NCBI GenBank assembly: GCA_032871835.1
Contig: CM065297.1
Coordinates: 86,263,052-86,327,051 of the forward strand
Length of the DNA stretch: 64,000 bases
From: Dipteronia dyeriana
Taxonomy: Eukaryota; Streptophyta; Magnoliopsida; Sapindales; Sapindaceae
Direction: 5' to 3'
The position numbers were made by a program, and so were the translations under genes. Under the pieces are notes generated by a model. The model was not told the DNA's origin, searched no databases, and worked only from the letters and a program-made list of their open reading frames with translations. Positions 1 to 11,640 of this stretch are shown here, in pieces; the first letter of the stretch is position 1, and every line of letters begins with the position of its first letter.

Positions 1-956
1 ATAGTTTTAATCTCTTCAAATTGGAAAAATTATAGAATTTCATCTTTTATCGTTCCGTTAATTTGGTATAAATGACAATGGCAACATTTTCTATTTGCCA
101 GTACATTTTTAAAGTTCTCACGCATTTGTTAGACCTATGGAATTTATTGTTCTTCTATTTTTCTCTTAAGAGTATTAATCTTATAGACTTATAGTTTATC
201 ATTTTAAGAGATCCGGGCTTTCTTATGTTTTCAACGTTGACAGATTTTACTATATAATCAACAACCAAATCAGTAGCTTCAATAACCTAATTTGAAGATA
301 ATCCAGTTCTCGGTGGTGTTAAAAGTAGCTTTACCATTAGGAAAAACCTTATTTTGCCGAGTTATACTCGGAGGTTGTGGTTGAAGGGACATTGTTCCAT
401 GTTGATGATTAAATGGCTACTCTCAAGTTTTAGTTGACAAAAGAATTCTACCCATCGCCATCGTAGATGGTGAAAACTAGTTTAATGCTCTTGTAGTTAC
501 ATAATATAAAAAGCACACCGGATATTTTTGAAGTAATGTGTGTTTGGTTGTTTTTTATATTTTATTATTTCTTTTTATTATGTTTTCTACCTCATTGTTA
601 ACATTATTTTTTTTAGAGCCCTCAAGTCTAAGCAAATTAAACAAATATTTGGATTTCTTGGACTTTTACTGTCACAGACTTTTGTAAGATCATGTTGACA
701 TGTGTGTGAAAACAAGTAATGGTAGTAGGAAACATTACGAGTGCTGTAGTAGGTAGAGGTTTACAATTGCTGTAGTAGTTAGAGGTTGTTGGTGAGAAAA
801 CCTTTAGAGTGTGTATATATATATCCCATTGTAATCTTTGTTAAAGTATCAATGAAACATGAAATTCCACAATATGAATAACAGAAGAAGAAAAGCTTTT
901 CTTTTCCTCTTTATTTGTGCACAATACTCAGAAGCTTTGTTTACTTTCAATTGCAG
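1..956. other. Sequence left of the first visible EME1 exon; no exon seen
   Basis: No coding stretch resembling the upstream EME1 exons is visible. The segment is AT-rich and probably intronic, because an acceptor at 955-956 opens the next exon. Around 740-850 a motif close to GCTGTAGTAGTTAGAGGTT occurs twice, followed by a TATA-like run and TATCAATGAAAC, an arrangement seen near the ends of Copia LTRs. A retroelement remnant in the intron is possible, but no paired LTR or target duplication is seen. Confidence 0.4.
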
Positions 957-3900
957 GAAGAAATTAACTAGACTATCTGTAAATGCCAATGGATCCCTTG
1001 TCCCCAAGGACTCTGATGATAAGGATTTAATAAAAAAGAACCCATGGTGAGTAACTTTAATAAATGATATTTAGTATCAAATTATCCAAACAATTAAGTA
1101 ATTTTATTTTGTTGCATTTTTTTAATAATCATGTAACTTAAAATGCATTTGCCTTTCCATCTACATGTTTTTAACAATTCCTATCGACAAGATTGTGCTA
1201 CAAACATGCCACTGTGCATATAAATAGGTTATTTTATCCTAAATTTATTCACCAATCCTGAAAATCAGAAATTGTTGGACTAAATTTGTCACTAATTGAT
1301 ATTCTGGACTATAACACTCTTTCTTGTTCTTTTTTCTGTTTGTCCTTAGAAAAATATTTTCTTGTTTGTAACTGGGTAATATAATGTCATATTATCTGTA
1401 GGTGCAGCTACATTGTTACTATTCTATAGTGAAAAGTTATATGGTTTTCCAATGTCTTGACTCTTGATTATTCAGCCAGAGCCAGGGATCTAGACCAGTT
1501 ATAACCTATAGATTTTTTGGAAATAAAATTTGATATGGTGTGGCGTAGGTGTCTCATTTATGCAATCGCATTGTCCGTTTCAACAGTTTTGATGCCATCT
1601 TTGACAAAGAATTGATAATGATAATAGAAGTAACTTTAATGCTGTGTTAGACTGATTTGTCATCCTCTGGCTGCCTATTGGCATTTAGAGATACATCTGC
1701 CATTTGTTGAACTAAAATTTCTACACACTCACATCCTTGCCAACTAGCCTGCCATGTTCCGTGTGTCTCATATCTTCATTTTTTTTCTCCCTAATCAACC
1801 TCCAGCCATTAGTTTGGAGCATATTTGCTTTCTGTCTGGGCATTACAGTTGTATCTCTGAAGTAAATTCTCTTTTTGTGTCCAGGCTAAAGGCTTTGGTA
1901 TCTATTCCAAAGGTACAGCCACGATTTGCTATTTCCATATGGAAGAAGTACCCTACCATGAAATCTCTTTTGAGAGTTTACTTAGACCCAAGCAAATCAG
2001 TAAGTGTTAAACAGATTATGTCTCTTTTTATTTCAGGTTCGTACTGTTATGTGCTGTCATTGGATATTGCTTTTGGGAGGCTTATTTAGCAGTGTTAAGT
2101 TTGTACATACTTAAGAAATTAAATGCCTCCATTTTTACCTAGCATTCAGGGGAGAAAGTTACAATCTGAAGTGGAGCTGTTAATGATAATCTGTTTGTTC
2201 TCAGTAAGTGGTGTAATTGGTTTAGTTTTGTTACTTCATCCCCACCTTTAGGTTGCTGGTGATTACCATTTTCAAAAATGCGTTTCTCACAGTAAAGAAT
2301 TTTATAAACCAATTACGTATAACATAATAGCATTTTGATTTTCTCATGAGATGTAAATGATCCCTTTGTGTTTTAAATATTGGTACGAGTGGCTATGCTA
2401 TGTATATTGATTCATGTGTAGATAATCACATTTTTCAAAAACATCGAAAACGCCTTTTAGGTTGCATTTTACACTAAATTTCTGAGGATAAATATTATGT
2501 TTTTAAAATAACATACCAGACTGTTATAAATTAATGCATATAAAATAAAGCAACGAGAGAATAGAGCTTTGATAGTTTGATAGTAGAGAACTAATTGTTG
2601 TTCACATTTCCATGATACCAATTACAAATACATGCCTTTGTTATTAGCATGGCAGTAGTTTGGACCTCCCTTCAATCCTATGAGAATATGCCATTAAAGA
2701 GCACGTGTCATGATAAAAACTTAAAGTTTGACACTTAATAACATGTATCCCAAGTTGGTTCAATGTGGAAAGCCACATGTTATACACCACCCCCATTGGA
2801 TTCCCACAATTAAACCAACTTGGGATACATATGTCATTAGGTGGCAACCTTTATGTTCTTATCTATCATGACACGTGCTCTTAAATGAAACATTCTCATA
2901 CATTGAAGGGAGCATCAAATCGATGCCATGCTTATAATCAGAAGCATGTATATGTAAATGGAATCATAGAAATGAGAAACAACAATTAGTTCTTTACTAT
3001 TAAAACTTTATTCTCATTGCATTATTTTATATATTTACGATAGTTTATAATGGGTTATCAACACGATTTATGTAAGTGAAAAGGATCACCTTGAGTGTGA
3101 TTTACTGATCACTAGAATTTAAATCACTTGCAATGAGATTTTTTTACTTACATAAATCTTGCTGATAACTTGTTAGAACACTAGTAAATGTAAGTAGAAT
3201 AATATAACAAATAGGGAGCAAGTGATTTCTATTGTTGATTGTTGGATGAGCAGTACATTCGACTGAGACTCAATTACAAATCTGACACTCATAGTGCCAC
3301 AAAGCAACATATTAATGTAGCATGTGGCAATAAGAGCCACGAAACATGTGTACTGCCACTCATGTATATTAATATCATGACTTGTAACAGTAGTGATCAG
3401 CCACTAATTTCACAACACAGACATGTTTTCTATATGTTTATTGTAAATTAGAGAACAGATTTTGAAAACAATACTGAACACATCCACAAGTCCACAGGTT
3501 CTATTTTGGACACTTATGCAACTTGGATTGCAATTCTTTGATTAATTGAATAAAAATGTTTATGTTAATATTTTTTAAAAAATTACCGAAATTTCAAAGT
3601 TATTTATATTTGAAATAAAATAAAACTACATCTTTTAAATTTCAATAGATCTCTCTGATGTAAAGAGAGTACAACTGAATGTTATTCTATTTCTGTTACT
3701 CCAACGAATGCTTTGAGATGCAGTCTTTCTGGTGTCATTCTTAACCTTTGTTTTCTTGTTCTTTCAAATCTGATGGAGCATTTGTTATAATAAGACATGT
3801 ATATGGCTTGAAATTGCAGGTGCATGAAAAGGAATTTCTGCTCAAGGATTTGACCACTGAAGGGTTAGTTAGTGGTGATAGGCGATTAGGTGAGGTTTGC

Positions 3901-3984
3901 TCGAAGAGGGTGTACAGAGTGCTTATGGCTCAAAGTGCGAGCATTAAAACTGATGATGTTGAGGATGGTGCTGATTTCTTCTGA
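957..3984 (+). CDS. EME1: 3' end of crossover junction endonuclease EME1 (last three exons)
   Basis: Three exons join in frame: 957-1046, 1885-1999 and 3820-3984, with stop TGA at 3982-3984. Each junction has GT/AG ends, and the 1046/1885 junction completes a Trp codon (reads NPW|LKAL). Together they give about 122 C-terminal residues, including IPKVQPRFAISIWKKYPTMK and, in the last exon, a motif close to GDRRLGEVCSKRVYRVLM. This is the conserved helix-hairpin-helix tail of plant EME1 proteins. EME1 is the non-catalytic partner of MUS81, and the complex cleaves branched DNA in homologous recombination and meiotic crossing-over in the nucleus. The family is much longer, so the N-terminal and nuclease-like parts lie left of the window. 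The last intron (2000-3819) holds two foldback repeats. EME1A versus EME1B is not decided. Confidence 0.88.
2523..3050. repeat. Long imperfect inverted repeat (foldback/MITE-like) in EME1 intron
   Basis: The left arm (about 2523-2775) and right arm (about 2805-3050) are imperfect reverse complements over roughly 230-250 bases. ACAACAATTAGTTCT in the right arm pairs with AGAACTAATTGTTGT in the left. Near the centre CCAAGTTGGTT (about 2750) faces AACCAACTTGGG (about 2813), and GAGCACGTGTCATGAT pairs with ATCATGACACGTGCTC. No clear flanking target duplication was found, so the class is open; a foldback-type MITE fits best. Transcribed with EME1, it would form a long hairpin in the pre-mRNA. Confidence 0.8.
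3054..3169. repeat. Short foldback element, 116 bp
   Basis: The ends are imperfect inverted repeats of about 29 bases: GTTATCAACACGATTTATGT at the left faces ACATAAATCTTGCTGATAAC at the right. It abuts the longer foldback immediately upstream and sits in the same EME1 intron. It is either a separate small MITE or a secondary rearrangement of the larger one. Confidence 0.65.
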
Positions 3985-4137
3985 TAGTCATCATGAATAA
4001 CTTCATATGGTAATTCTCAGATATGAGCAAAAGCTCAGTTTTGTGTACATGGTATCAAGTTCTCATCTCAATAGTTTTCTCTGCCTTATAATATGTATGA
4101 CAGCTTTGTTGAAGTTAGAGTACAGTCTGTTAATTGG

Positions 4138-4143
4138 AATAAA
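4138..4143 (+). terminator. Candidate EME1 polyadenylation signal
   Basis: AATAAA lies about 154 bases past the EME1 stop codon, a normal spacing for a plant 3' UTR. Plant poly(A) signals are degenerate, so this is only a candidate. Confidence 0.35.
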
Positions 4144-4774
4144 AGTTGACCAATGTCCCCAGTGTCTTAATATGGATTAGCTTATCAATTAAACTGATGT
4201 GAACCAAATCATTTCTGTAAATGGATGGAGATCAGTTATTTTCTTCATTTTCATTCCTGTTTATCTTTGAAGCAATTTTATGTGGAAGCTGAGGATGATG
4301 CCATTATATTGCCAATTATGTGTCTATCAATTACAATTGACTCATTGTGTCCTCTGGGAATATGCCATTATGAGTCTGTTGTGTAGTCACATTACTGTAG
4401 TACTGTTCCAAAATTTCAATTCATTTTGTAGGCCACTATTGGGTCTCTGTTAATGATTAGCTTGAAGAGTTGTGTAAATCTTAGGATAGTCAAAGATTTT
4501 GTGATTTATCATGATTTTAATTTTGAATTAAATTCATTTATGTCAAGGCACTATTGTCACTCACCTACTAGATAAATTTGTAACATGGTAGATAAATCTG
4601 TTACCTTCAAATTAAAAGAATGAGTACATATAGTTTTAAATTATGCCTGTAAATAACTGCAGCCTTGTTCTGGCAAAGCAATTGTACACTACCAAAGACA
4701 TGCAATTTGGAATTTTTGTCATCTTTCACGACTTATGAGTCTCCCTTCATCTCTCATTGTACTCTACCCTTAAG

Positions 4775-4871
4775 TAGGGATGGACATTTCCCCATGGCCC
4801 CCAAATGAGTTTTAGGGGCAAATTATGCCCTCAAATGGGGTTTAGAGGTGGGGGCTCCCCTGCCCATCCCA
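4775..4871. mobile_element. Possible miniature hAT-like element
   Basis: A 97-bp GC-richer block is bounded by TAGGGATGGACA on the left and TGCCCATCCCA on the right, which are near-perfect inverted ends of hAT type. Similar ends bound the larger MITE at 28354-28948. No matching 8-bp target duplication was found, so the call is tentative. Confidence 0.4.
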
Positions 4872-5507
4872 GTTATAAAAAGAAACAATGTCACCCAGAA
4901 TATTCTAAAGAATAGCAATGATATATAATAGATGTATTTAACTTTGTCATAATTTGATTTTGCGGTCAGTTTCTAGTGCTCTTGTTCTTCAAAACTCAGT
5001 ACATGCAGGAACTGATTCTTGAAACATGACGCAGAGTTACATTAAGTATAGGTAAAAAGTGAGAACAGTTATGAAACGGCACAGCATGTCCATATATATC
5101 AACTTGAGCAAAAGTTTAAATTTCTGTTCAGTAAACGTGGACGATTACAATATCAAGAAAAAATGAAAGTGAACATGGAAGATTACATTGCTACACTTGC
5201 AGTCAAAACATAATACGGGGGTTACAAGAAACTTATATTTAAAGTGTGCTTTAAGGTATTTTTTCTGTATATTTAGATAAGAAAGCACCTATCTAATAAG
5301 ACATTATGTTTAGATGGGTCATGCTATGCATTTTCAGGAACTATAGAGGTTTGTTTAATATTTATTAGATTTTTATACAATTTTTCAAATATAAGAAGAA
5401 TTTAAAATATGAAAAATAAATATAGATAATGACTCTTGCAACTACAATGTATTGTTATATAAACCCTGTTTAAATTATGTTGCTAGAGTATGTTTGAAAT
5501 TAAGTGA

Positions 5508-5510
<3 letters not shown>

Positions 5511-5551
<41 letters not shown>
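5511..5551. repeat. (TA)n microsatellite
   Basis: An almost uninterrupted run of about 20 TA dinucleotides lies in intergenic DNA; likely length-polymorphic. Confidence 0.95.
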
Positions 5552-5552
<1 letters not shown>

Positions 5553-6417
5553 GACTAATTTTCTCAGACAAATCACAAATGTTAGATGTTAAACCACCAA
5601 ATTCAACAACAATAGGTTTTTGAGCCATTTAAGGGGCCCAATAGCTACACAATGTAAAGTGGAAATGGAGGGTTTGTATATTCAGAATTTGATGGGACTC
5701 ACCAGTCACCACCACCACTGACGGCTGAGTAGTGAGCTGAGGAAGTGGTAGGCTCCACCATCTCTCTCTAAACCTAAATTTGGACCTGTTGAGATCCCCA
5801 ACTACTTCTTTAGTGGTGGTGTGGCCTGTCACTGTCTTCTACATTTTTTACCTTCCATTTTCTCATGCTTAAAAAGGTGATCTCTCAAGAAAGAGACTTC
5901 AATTAAGAAAAGTTATTGCAAAATGTAAATATCCCTTTGATTCATGATTGAAATGCAATTTTAAAAGATTAGGTTAAAATTTAAAATTTTGAATTACATC
6001 TTTTTTTTTCTTTTTAGTGTTTAGTTTAAGAATATGTTTAATATTGTTGTTTTTAAATCGTGTAATATTAGATTGTTCAAATGAAATAGAATGCAAGTCG
6101 TCAACCTTATCAAAATCAAAACCCCATACCCCACAGGTTGCTTTACAGAAATAATTGAATTGTATTAATATAATTATGTAGTTTGCATGTCAATCACTGA
6201 TAGGCAGAGTAATATCAAAATCTATCCTGCAATCAAATTATACTAAACATATTATTAATGCCTTCAATCATCCAACATCATGTCATTTATTTGTTCAAAT
6301 TATAATTAAATCACTAGACAAAGCAATATTATCCTACATGTTCCTATGCACACGCACCCAACTGACCTATACCATCAAATATTTTGCACGTAATTAAGTC
6401 ACTAAAGACCCTTCTTC

Positions 6418-6427
6418 TATAAAAAGC
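6418..6427 (+). promoter_or_regulatory. TATA box of the DUF3511 gene
   Basis: CTATAAAAAG lies about 45 bases before the first ATG (6463). This is a good plant TATA match and implies a very short 5' UTR. Confidence 0.6.
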
Positions 6428-6462
6428 AAGCAAAACACCTGATCTCCGTTTCTTAGAGCTCC

Positions 6463-6735
6463 ATGATCATGGAGAAGAGCAAATCATTTTCAGGTTACTC
6501 AAACTCCAATTCGGAAGTCCGGTTTGGGTTCGAGGGCCATTCCAAATCGTATAGCTTCAATGGTCCGAGCAGACAGTCAGATGTGTTAGACACTTCAGGC
6601 AATCCCGAGGTCCAGAGGAGGAAGAGGGTGGCAGCTTATAATATGTACACCATGGAAGGTAAGCTAAAATCGTCGTTGCGTAACAGCTTCAAATGGATCA
6701 AGAACAAGTTCACTGATACTTATTATGATGAGTGA
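6463..6735 (+). CDS. DUF3511 domain protein, 90 aa
   Basis: A single uninterrupted exon. ATG at 6463 is used; a second in-frame ATG at 6469 is an equal alternative. The N-terminal half is Ser-rich and low in complexity (SFSGYSNSNSE). The C-terminal half carries the plant-specific DUF3511 signature: a basic RRKRVAAYNMYTMEGKLKSS segment followed by SFKWIKNKFTDTYYDE. DUF3511 proteins are small (about 90-130 residues) and of unknown biochemical function, so the length is typical. The gene has its own TATA box and is not part of a unit with its neighbours. No signal peptide or membrane segment is visible. The basic cluster around residue 52 could act in nuclear targeting or nucleic-acid binding, but that is inference. 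Confidence 0.85.
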   Translation: MIMEKSKSFSGYSNSNSEVRFGFEGHSKSYSFNGPSRQSDVLDTSGNPEVQRRKRVAAYNMYTMEGKLKSSLRNSFKWIKNKFTDTYYDE

Positions 6736-7720
6736 GGTTATTTAAACAAATTTCTTTTTCTTTTATTTTCAACAAATGTGATTCTGATATTGAAGGGGTG
6801 TATGTAGAAAGGCCTGTAATATATACATGGATTTGAATGTTTATTGCAATTAATGTGAGCTCTTAGAAAGTAAAAATAATATTGTAACAATATTTGAATG
6901 TTTACATGAAATCCACACAAATTAAAATCATTGTACTAATACATTCATGTTCTTTGTGAAAATTGAGAATGGTATGAAACATTCAAATACGGCATAAGTT
7001 ATCAGAAAAATGAAATTGATAATAGTCTGTAAAATAGTCTTTCTGCTAGGATCTCTCCATCCCTCGTCAATTAGACTTTGCTATAACTATGAAACCCACA
7101 ATATGCACATCGGTATGGTATTGTCCACTTTGGGGCTAAACAAGTATGGAATCCACAATCTCCATATTGGTATGATATTGTCCACTTTGGGACTTAGCCC
7201 GTATGGATTTATTATTGGATCTCTACCTAAAAGGCCTCAAACCAATGGAGCTAATATCTATATTATATACCTACAAGAATCCTCCCATCGAACAAAGGAC
7301 CATCGTTATCTTCACGGTCCCGACCTACTTCCTCAAGCTCAAGAGCTCAAATTACGGATCTATCGTGAGCTGAATTGGGGCCTACCAACTGCTGGTTTGG
7401 ATCGACTTCCATACCGGTATGGAATTGTTTATGAAATTATCTGATTTGAGCCTAATCCCGCACGAATTTACTTTTGAGACATTTCCTAATGTCTATACTA
7501 ATATACCCACAATCATCCACAACAATATCTAATACTGTTATCTGGAATACACAATTAATATTCTTTCATATAATTATTAACAAAGAAAGCTTAAAAGGAA
7601 TACACAATTAATATTCTTTCATATATAGCTCAGCTCATTCAGATATAATTAAACATAGAGATTAACCGATGATACAAGGCAATTTGATCTGAACTAAGAT
7701 CACTGTCCAATGTCCATGGC
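6736..7720. other. Intergenic between convergent DUF3511 and kinase genes
   Basis: No gene is seen. The stretch holds a duplicated repeat remnant (7096-7190) and a 30-base direct repeat, GGAATACACAATTAATATTC and onward, at 7544-7573 and 7597-7626. An open frame at 7010-7444 runs through the repeat remnant and is not regarded as a gene. Confidence 0.5.
7096..7190 (+). repeat. Duplicated dispersed-repeat motif
   Basis: Two direct copies of a motif ending ATTGTCCACTTTGGG lie at about 7096-7134 and 7152-7190. The following text (GGACTTAGCCCGTATGGATT, then AAAGGCCTCAAACCAATGG) resembles widespread non-coding LTR/TRIM-type repeats of dicots. Element borders were not found. Confidence 0.45.
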
Positions 7721-10700
7721 TTAATCTTTGTCTAGTCCAAAGAGTTTTGATATCTTTTCGGGATCGAGTGTTCGAAAATCTAAGGTAGAGAGAGTCTTGC
7801 TAAAAGGAGCAAATGCATTGCCTTGTCTGGGGTTGATTATATCTGTTATAGAGGCCTGTAAAAGAGTGAAGTTCTGGATGTTCCTGAGAGCATTAGGATG
7901 ACCCTCAGTTCTCGGCGATCTTTTCAGATTCGAACAAACAATCGGAGAGAGGGAGGTGTTGTGCAAGCTCTCTTCATGCCGCCTAATTGGTTTCCAAGTA
8001 GAGAAAGTGCTGCTGCTTGCAATGTTCAGCTCTGTATTCTTCTCCATCTGAAAGAAAACAAAGTTGTGCCAATGATTTTCCAATAAATGCCATCATTTTT
8101 AAAGCTAACCACGGGTTAAAATTGTTAGTGTGCTTAAATACTATCTATAGAACTTTTAGGTTTGATGGTGGTACATTGTATAAGCAACTTTTTTTCATCA
8201 ATTTTAATTGAAAAATGATACTTCCAAAAAGATATTATATAATTCAATTCACCTCTTTAGAAGATTCACTACCTCCTCTGGCATTTTCTGTAGTTGGATC
8301 CTTAGTTCCATGATCTTCCTGATTTTTATGAGAGCATTTTTTCGATTTTAAACTCCTTCGCCTGTACGGTGGAAATGCACAATCATGTTAATGGCCTGTC
8401 AAACAAAATCCATCATACTTGTAGAATACAGAAATGGTTTCATTGGAATAATGTACATTAATTGCAAGTTGTAAATGGCTCCTTGCAAATAAACAAAGTT
8501 CTGCCTTTATATGCAATTGCAAATTGCAAATATCATGGTACAATGCAATTTCTGTGGAGATATCCAAATAGCGCGATATGGTACTACTGGTTATAGTAGG
8601 AAAACAAAAGCAGGAAATAGAAATCCACACTCCATGCTTTAACATACCTCTTTGGTTTGATTGTTTGAGCTGGCTCATCTTCATCTTTGTTCATTACAGG
8701 TAAACCCGAGAGATCGCAAGCCAACGGGCTTGAACTAAAGAACTGAATCCAAAAAGAGCTATTCAGAAAACAACACAGATAGGATTGATCAAGAAATGAA
8801 CAGAAATAGTACTCTCTCACTTGACTTTGGAGAGCAGAAGTAGCAGTGCCACGATATGCCGGGTCCAGAGACAGCAGTGTGGTTAAGATACCAAATGAAG
8901 AAGAAGGGAAGTCTCCAAATGCTTCTTGGAAACTAGGCTTATAATGTTGTGCTGGTCGAAACGTTGTTGATGACTTTAATTTCTTCCAATAATCTTCTGA
9001 GGGAGAACCACAGAGCTTAAATATCCTATGAAGTTGCTCAACCTGAATGAAAACAAGCTTAAGACACTGAATACAATAATTATCAGATGTACAAGCAAAA
9101 AACAAATCATTTATATGTACTGTTTTCCTCATTTTCGCGTTCCGCATGATGCATTCGCGAGAATTGTTAGAATACATTACACATTAGAGCATATTTGAGG
9201 TACCAAAAAGACTACTCGAATGCAATAATATCAAACATTTTCATTTTACACTGGTCTTTGAACAAACTTGTAGAGTGTTAACTTCCATGCATCAAGTAAG
9301 TTTTAATTACCTCTGTCCTCCCGGGCATAATTGGTCTTCCTATAAACATTTCAGCTAATAAGCATCCAGCACTCCAAAGATCGATACCAACTCCATAATC
9401 GGTAGAGCTTAAAAGTAGCTCTGGAGCTCTGTACCAGAGTGTCACAACTCGACTTGTGAGGCCTCGTTTTGGTTTAGGAATGAAGAAATTTGCAAGGCCA
9501 AAGTCTGCAATCTTTAGCACCCCATTTTTGTCTATCAACAAGTTGGAAGCTTTGAGGTCTCGATGCAAAATTCCTCTTTCATGACAGTGCTCCAGACCTG
9601 AAAGCAGCTGCTGCATATAGCACTTTACCTGCAATTTAAGTACTTTTATCAAACAGGAAAATCTTCATTATATATTCTATTACAAAGCCAAATTATACAA
9701 AATTTCACTTAGCTGAGCACCACAAGCTGTCACTAGTCTAATCACATCAAGATTTCTTAGTTCATCACTATAGAACTTGTTTGTAAACTCGTTAGACCTA
9801 TAAATTTAAGTTGTTTGAATATGGCCAACAGTTGTATTTATGCACTAACACACCCCTTACTTGCAAGACCAGCTAAACTCAAACCATTGTATTTAAGCAC
9901 TAACACACCCCTTACTTGCAAGACCAGCTAAACTCAAACCATGGAGTTTCTCGTAAAAGTGACTATAATATCATTTTTGTGTGTGGAAGAATTACAACTA
10001 TTACATAACTGTCGGGATCTGCTAAGATTATACGATACATGTGCGGCCTGAATTTACTCTCACAAACTAGGTGAAAACTCCTCACATATGTTTCTAAAAT
10101 GTCTATGGTAAGGATCGAACCCTTGACCACCAATGTGGAAAGGAGGTGCACAATCATCTCTGCTAAGAGGTGATATGTGACTCTAATATCATGTTAGTAA
10201 CCGTTAGACTTGACACTTGTTATGAAATATGAAATGACTCAGCAATAGTATTTAAATACTCTAACAAATTCAATAACAAGAAATGAAATTTTAGGTTTAT
10301 AAGTAGAAAGAGAAATTCTGACATGTGGTTGAGTAAGCCTCTGGCCAGGACGGCAGATGATTCTCGTTAAATCTGACTGCATATAATCGAAAACAAGATA
10401 GAGGCTATATTGCATCCTTGACGTGGCTAGTCCTTCAAGCTTGATGACATTGGGATGATCTAGCTTCTGCAATATCATTATCTCTCTTGCCATAAATTTG
10501 ACACTTTCAGGCTCCGATGTGTCGAATCGGACCTTCTTCAAAGCAACAATCTTCCTTGTATCTCTATCTCGGGCTTTGTACACATTGCTGTAGGTTCCTT
10601 GGCCAACCTTCAAAATTATAAAAAAATTTGAGAATTCACAACTCAGAAAATGGCTATGCACATATAGAGGATATCCTTTCAGAATTATATTGATCGCCTG

Positions 10701-11103
10701 TAACAGACTGTCACGACTCTAACAAATTGATTTACTTTAAAATAATGACGTACGAACTGAGCAGAGAAAGACTGTATATACCAACCTTTGCTAGTTTATC
10801 ATAAGAATCTGCACTTTTCGGAACCAAACCAGTCAAAACCTCTCTTGGGATGTTATCAACAAGCCATTTGGGCCAACCGTCAACAAGTTCATCATCTCCA
10901 ATTTTCTTCCTAACACTCTTCCGCGAACCACCACCTCCTCCGGCACCTTCTCCAGAAACCCTTTTGTCTCCACTAGCACCACCATTCTTCACCACAATCA
11001 CTGTCCCCCCGCTCACTCCCTTGACATACCCACCTTCCAATTTCAGCTTCTCAAGTACCGGAGGCGGCGAATAAGTAGAGCTCTTGGCTTGAACACACCC
11101 CAT
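7721..11103 (-). CDS. CDK-like Ser/Thr protein kinase, MGC-type (At1g54610/IBS1-like), complete
   Basis: Seven exons on the minus strand join in frame with GT-AG introns: 11103-10786, 10607-10323, 9628-9311, 9042-8821, 8742-8648, 8361-8253 and 8047-7721. The product is about 557 aa, the normal size range for plant CDK-like kinases of this group. It starts MGCVQAKSS, a consensus for N-myristoylation with an adjacent Cys for palmitoylation, so plasma-membrane attachment is likely. A Gly/Ser-rich linker (about 35-75) precedes the kinase domain: Gly-rich loop VGQGTYSNVYKARD, catalytic Lys in VALKKV, SEPESVKFMAREI in place of PSTAIRE, HRDLKASNLLID, DFGLA and LWYRAPELLL. The C-terminal region is basic then Ser/Thr-rich and ends KISKLFGLDKD. 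All key catalytic residues are present. Relatives are CDKC-like in sequence but have not generally been shown to bind cyclins; the substrate is unknown. Confidence 0.9.
9833..9942. repeat. 55-bp tandem duplication in kinase intron 2
   Basis: Two adjacent copies (9833-9887 and 9888-9942) are nearly identical across CACTAACACACCCCTTACTT and AAGACCAGCTAAACTCAAAC. The very low divergence suggests a recent duplication. Confidence 0.9.
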
Positions 11104-11640
11104 CAGCTCCAAAAAAGAAAAAGAAAAAAAAGAACCCTTCAAAACTCTTGCAGAGAACAATTTTTACAGTGTTTGCTAGATGACATAACATAGAAGCGTG
11201 TGTGATTTTTTTAACATTTTTGTGATCATCAATAGTGGATGTGAAAGACAATGCTGATTCATCACAAAGTTGTCGGCATAGGTTTGGATTTATGCAAAGA
11301 TTATAGAGAAGAAATTGGTTTGTATTGCTGTGTTTTTGCTTTTTATTTTATTATATGTGTCCTCCATTATCGAAGACTTGGGCTGTGTAATCAAGGAAAT
11401 GTGTTACTGTGTTTTGGTGTTTTGAAATTTGTACAAAACGATAATTTGTTTGGTAGTCAACTAATTTTGGCGGGTAGGAATCGTACAGAGGTAATTTGGT
11501 CTTTCAAAAAGAGGGAATTTTACAAATTTTTAAATATAAACATGGGGTTTTAGTAAAAATGTCATATTTTAGCGGTTCAATAGCATTTCTACCATAAATC
11601 GAATTCAACTGCAAAACTACCTCATGTTAGCCTGGTTCCG
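11104..11640. other. Kinase upstream region
   Basis: This is presumed promoter and 5' UTR of the minus-strand kinase. A T/A-rich run (11109-11135) lies directly upstream of the ATG. No definite TATA box was identified. An open frame on the plus strand at 11251-11553 has no family resemblance. Confidence 0.4.

Larger units (their letters stand above)
4144..6412. other. Intergenic, EME1 to DUF3511 gene
   Basis: No convincing gene is seen. The stretch holds a small GC-richer element with hAT-like ends (4775-4871) and a long TA microsatellite (5511-5551). Short open frames in 5629-5832 have no recognisable family or promoter context. Confidence 0.5.

Noticed and set aside
7010..7444. 144-codon plus-strand frame
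   Set aside because: It runs through a duplicated non-coding repeat motif and resembles no protein family.
10850..11074. Plus-strand Pro-rich frame
   Set aside because: It is antisense to the Gly-rich first exon of the kinase.
11251..11553. 100-codon plus-strand frame upstream of the kinase
   Set aside because: No recognisable domain; composition matches non-coding flanks.
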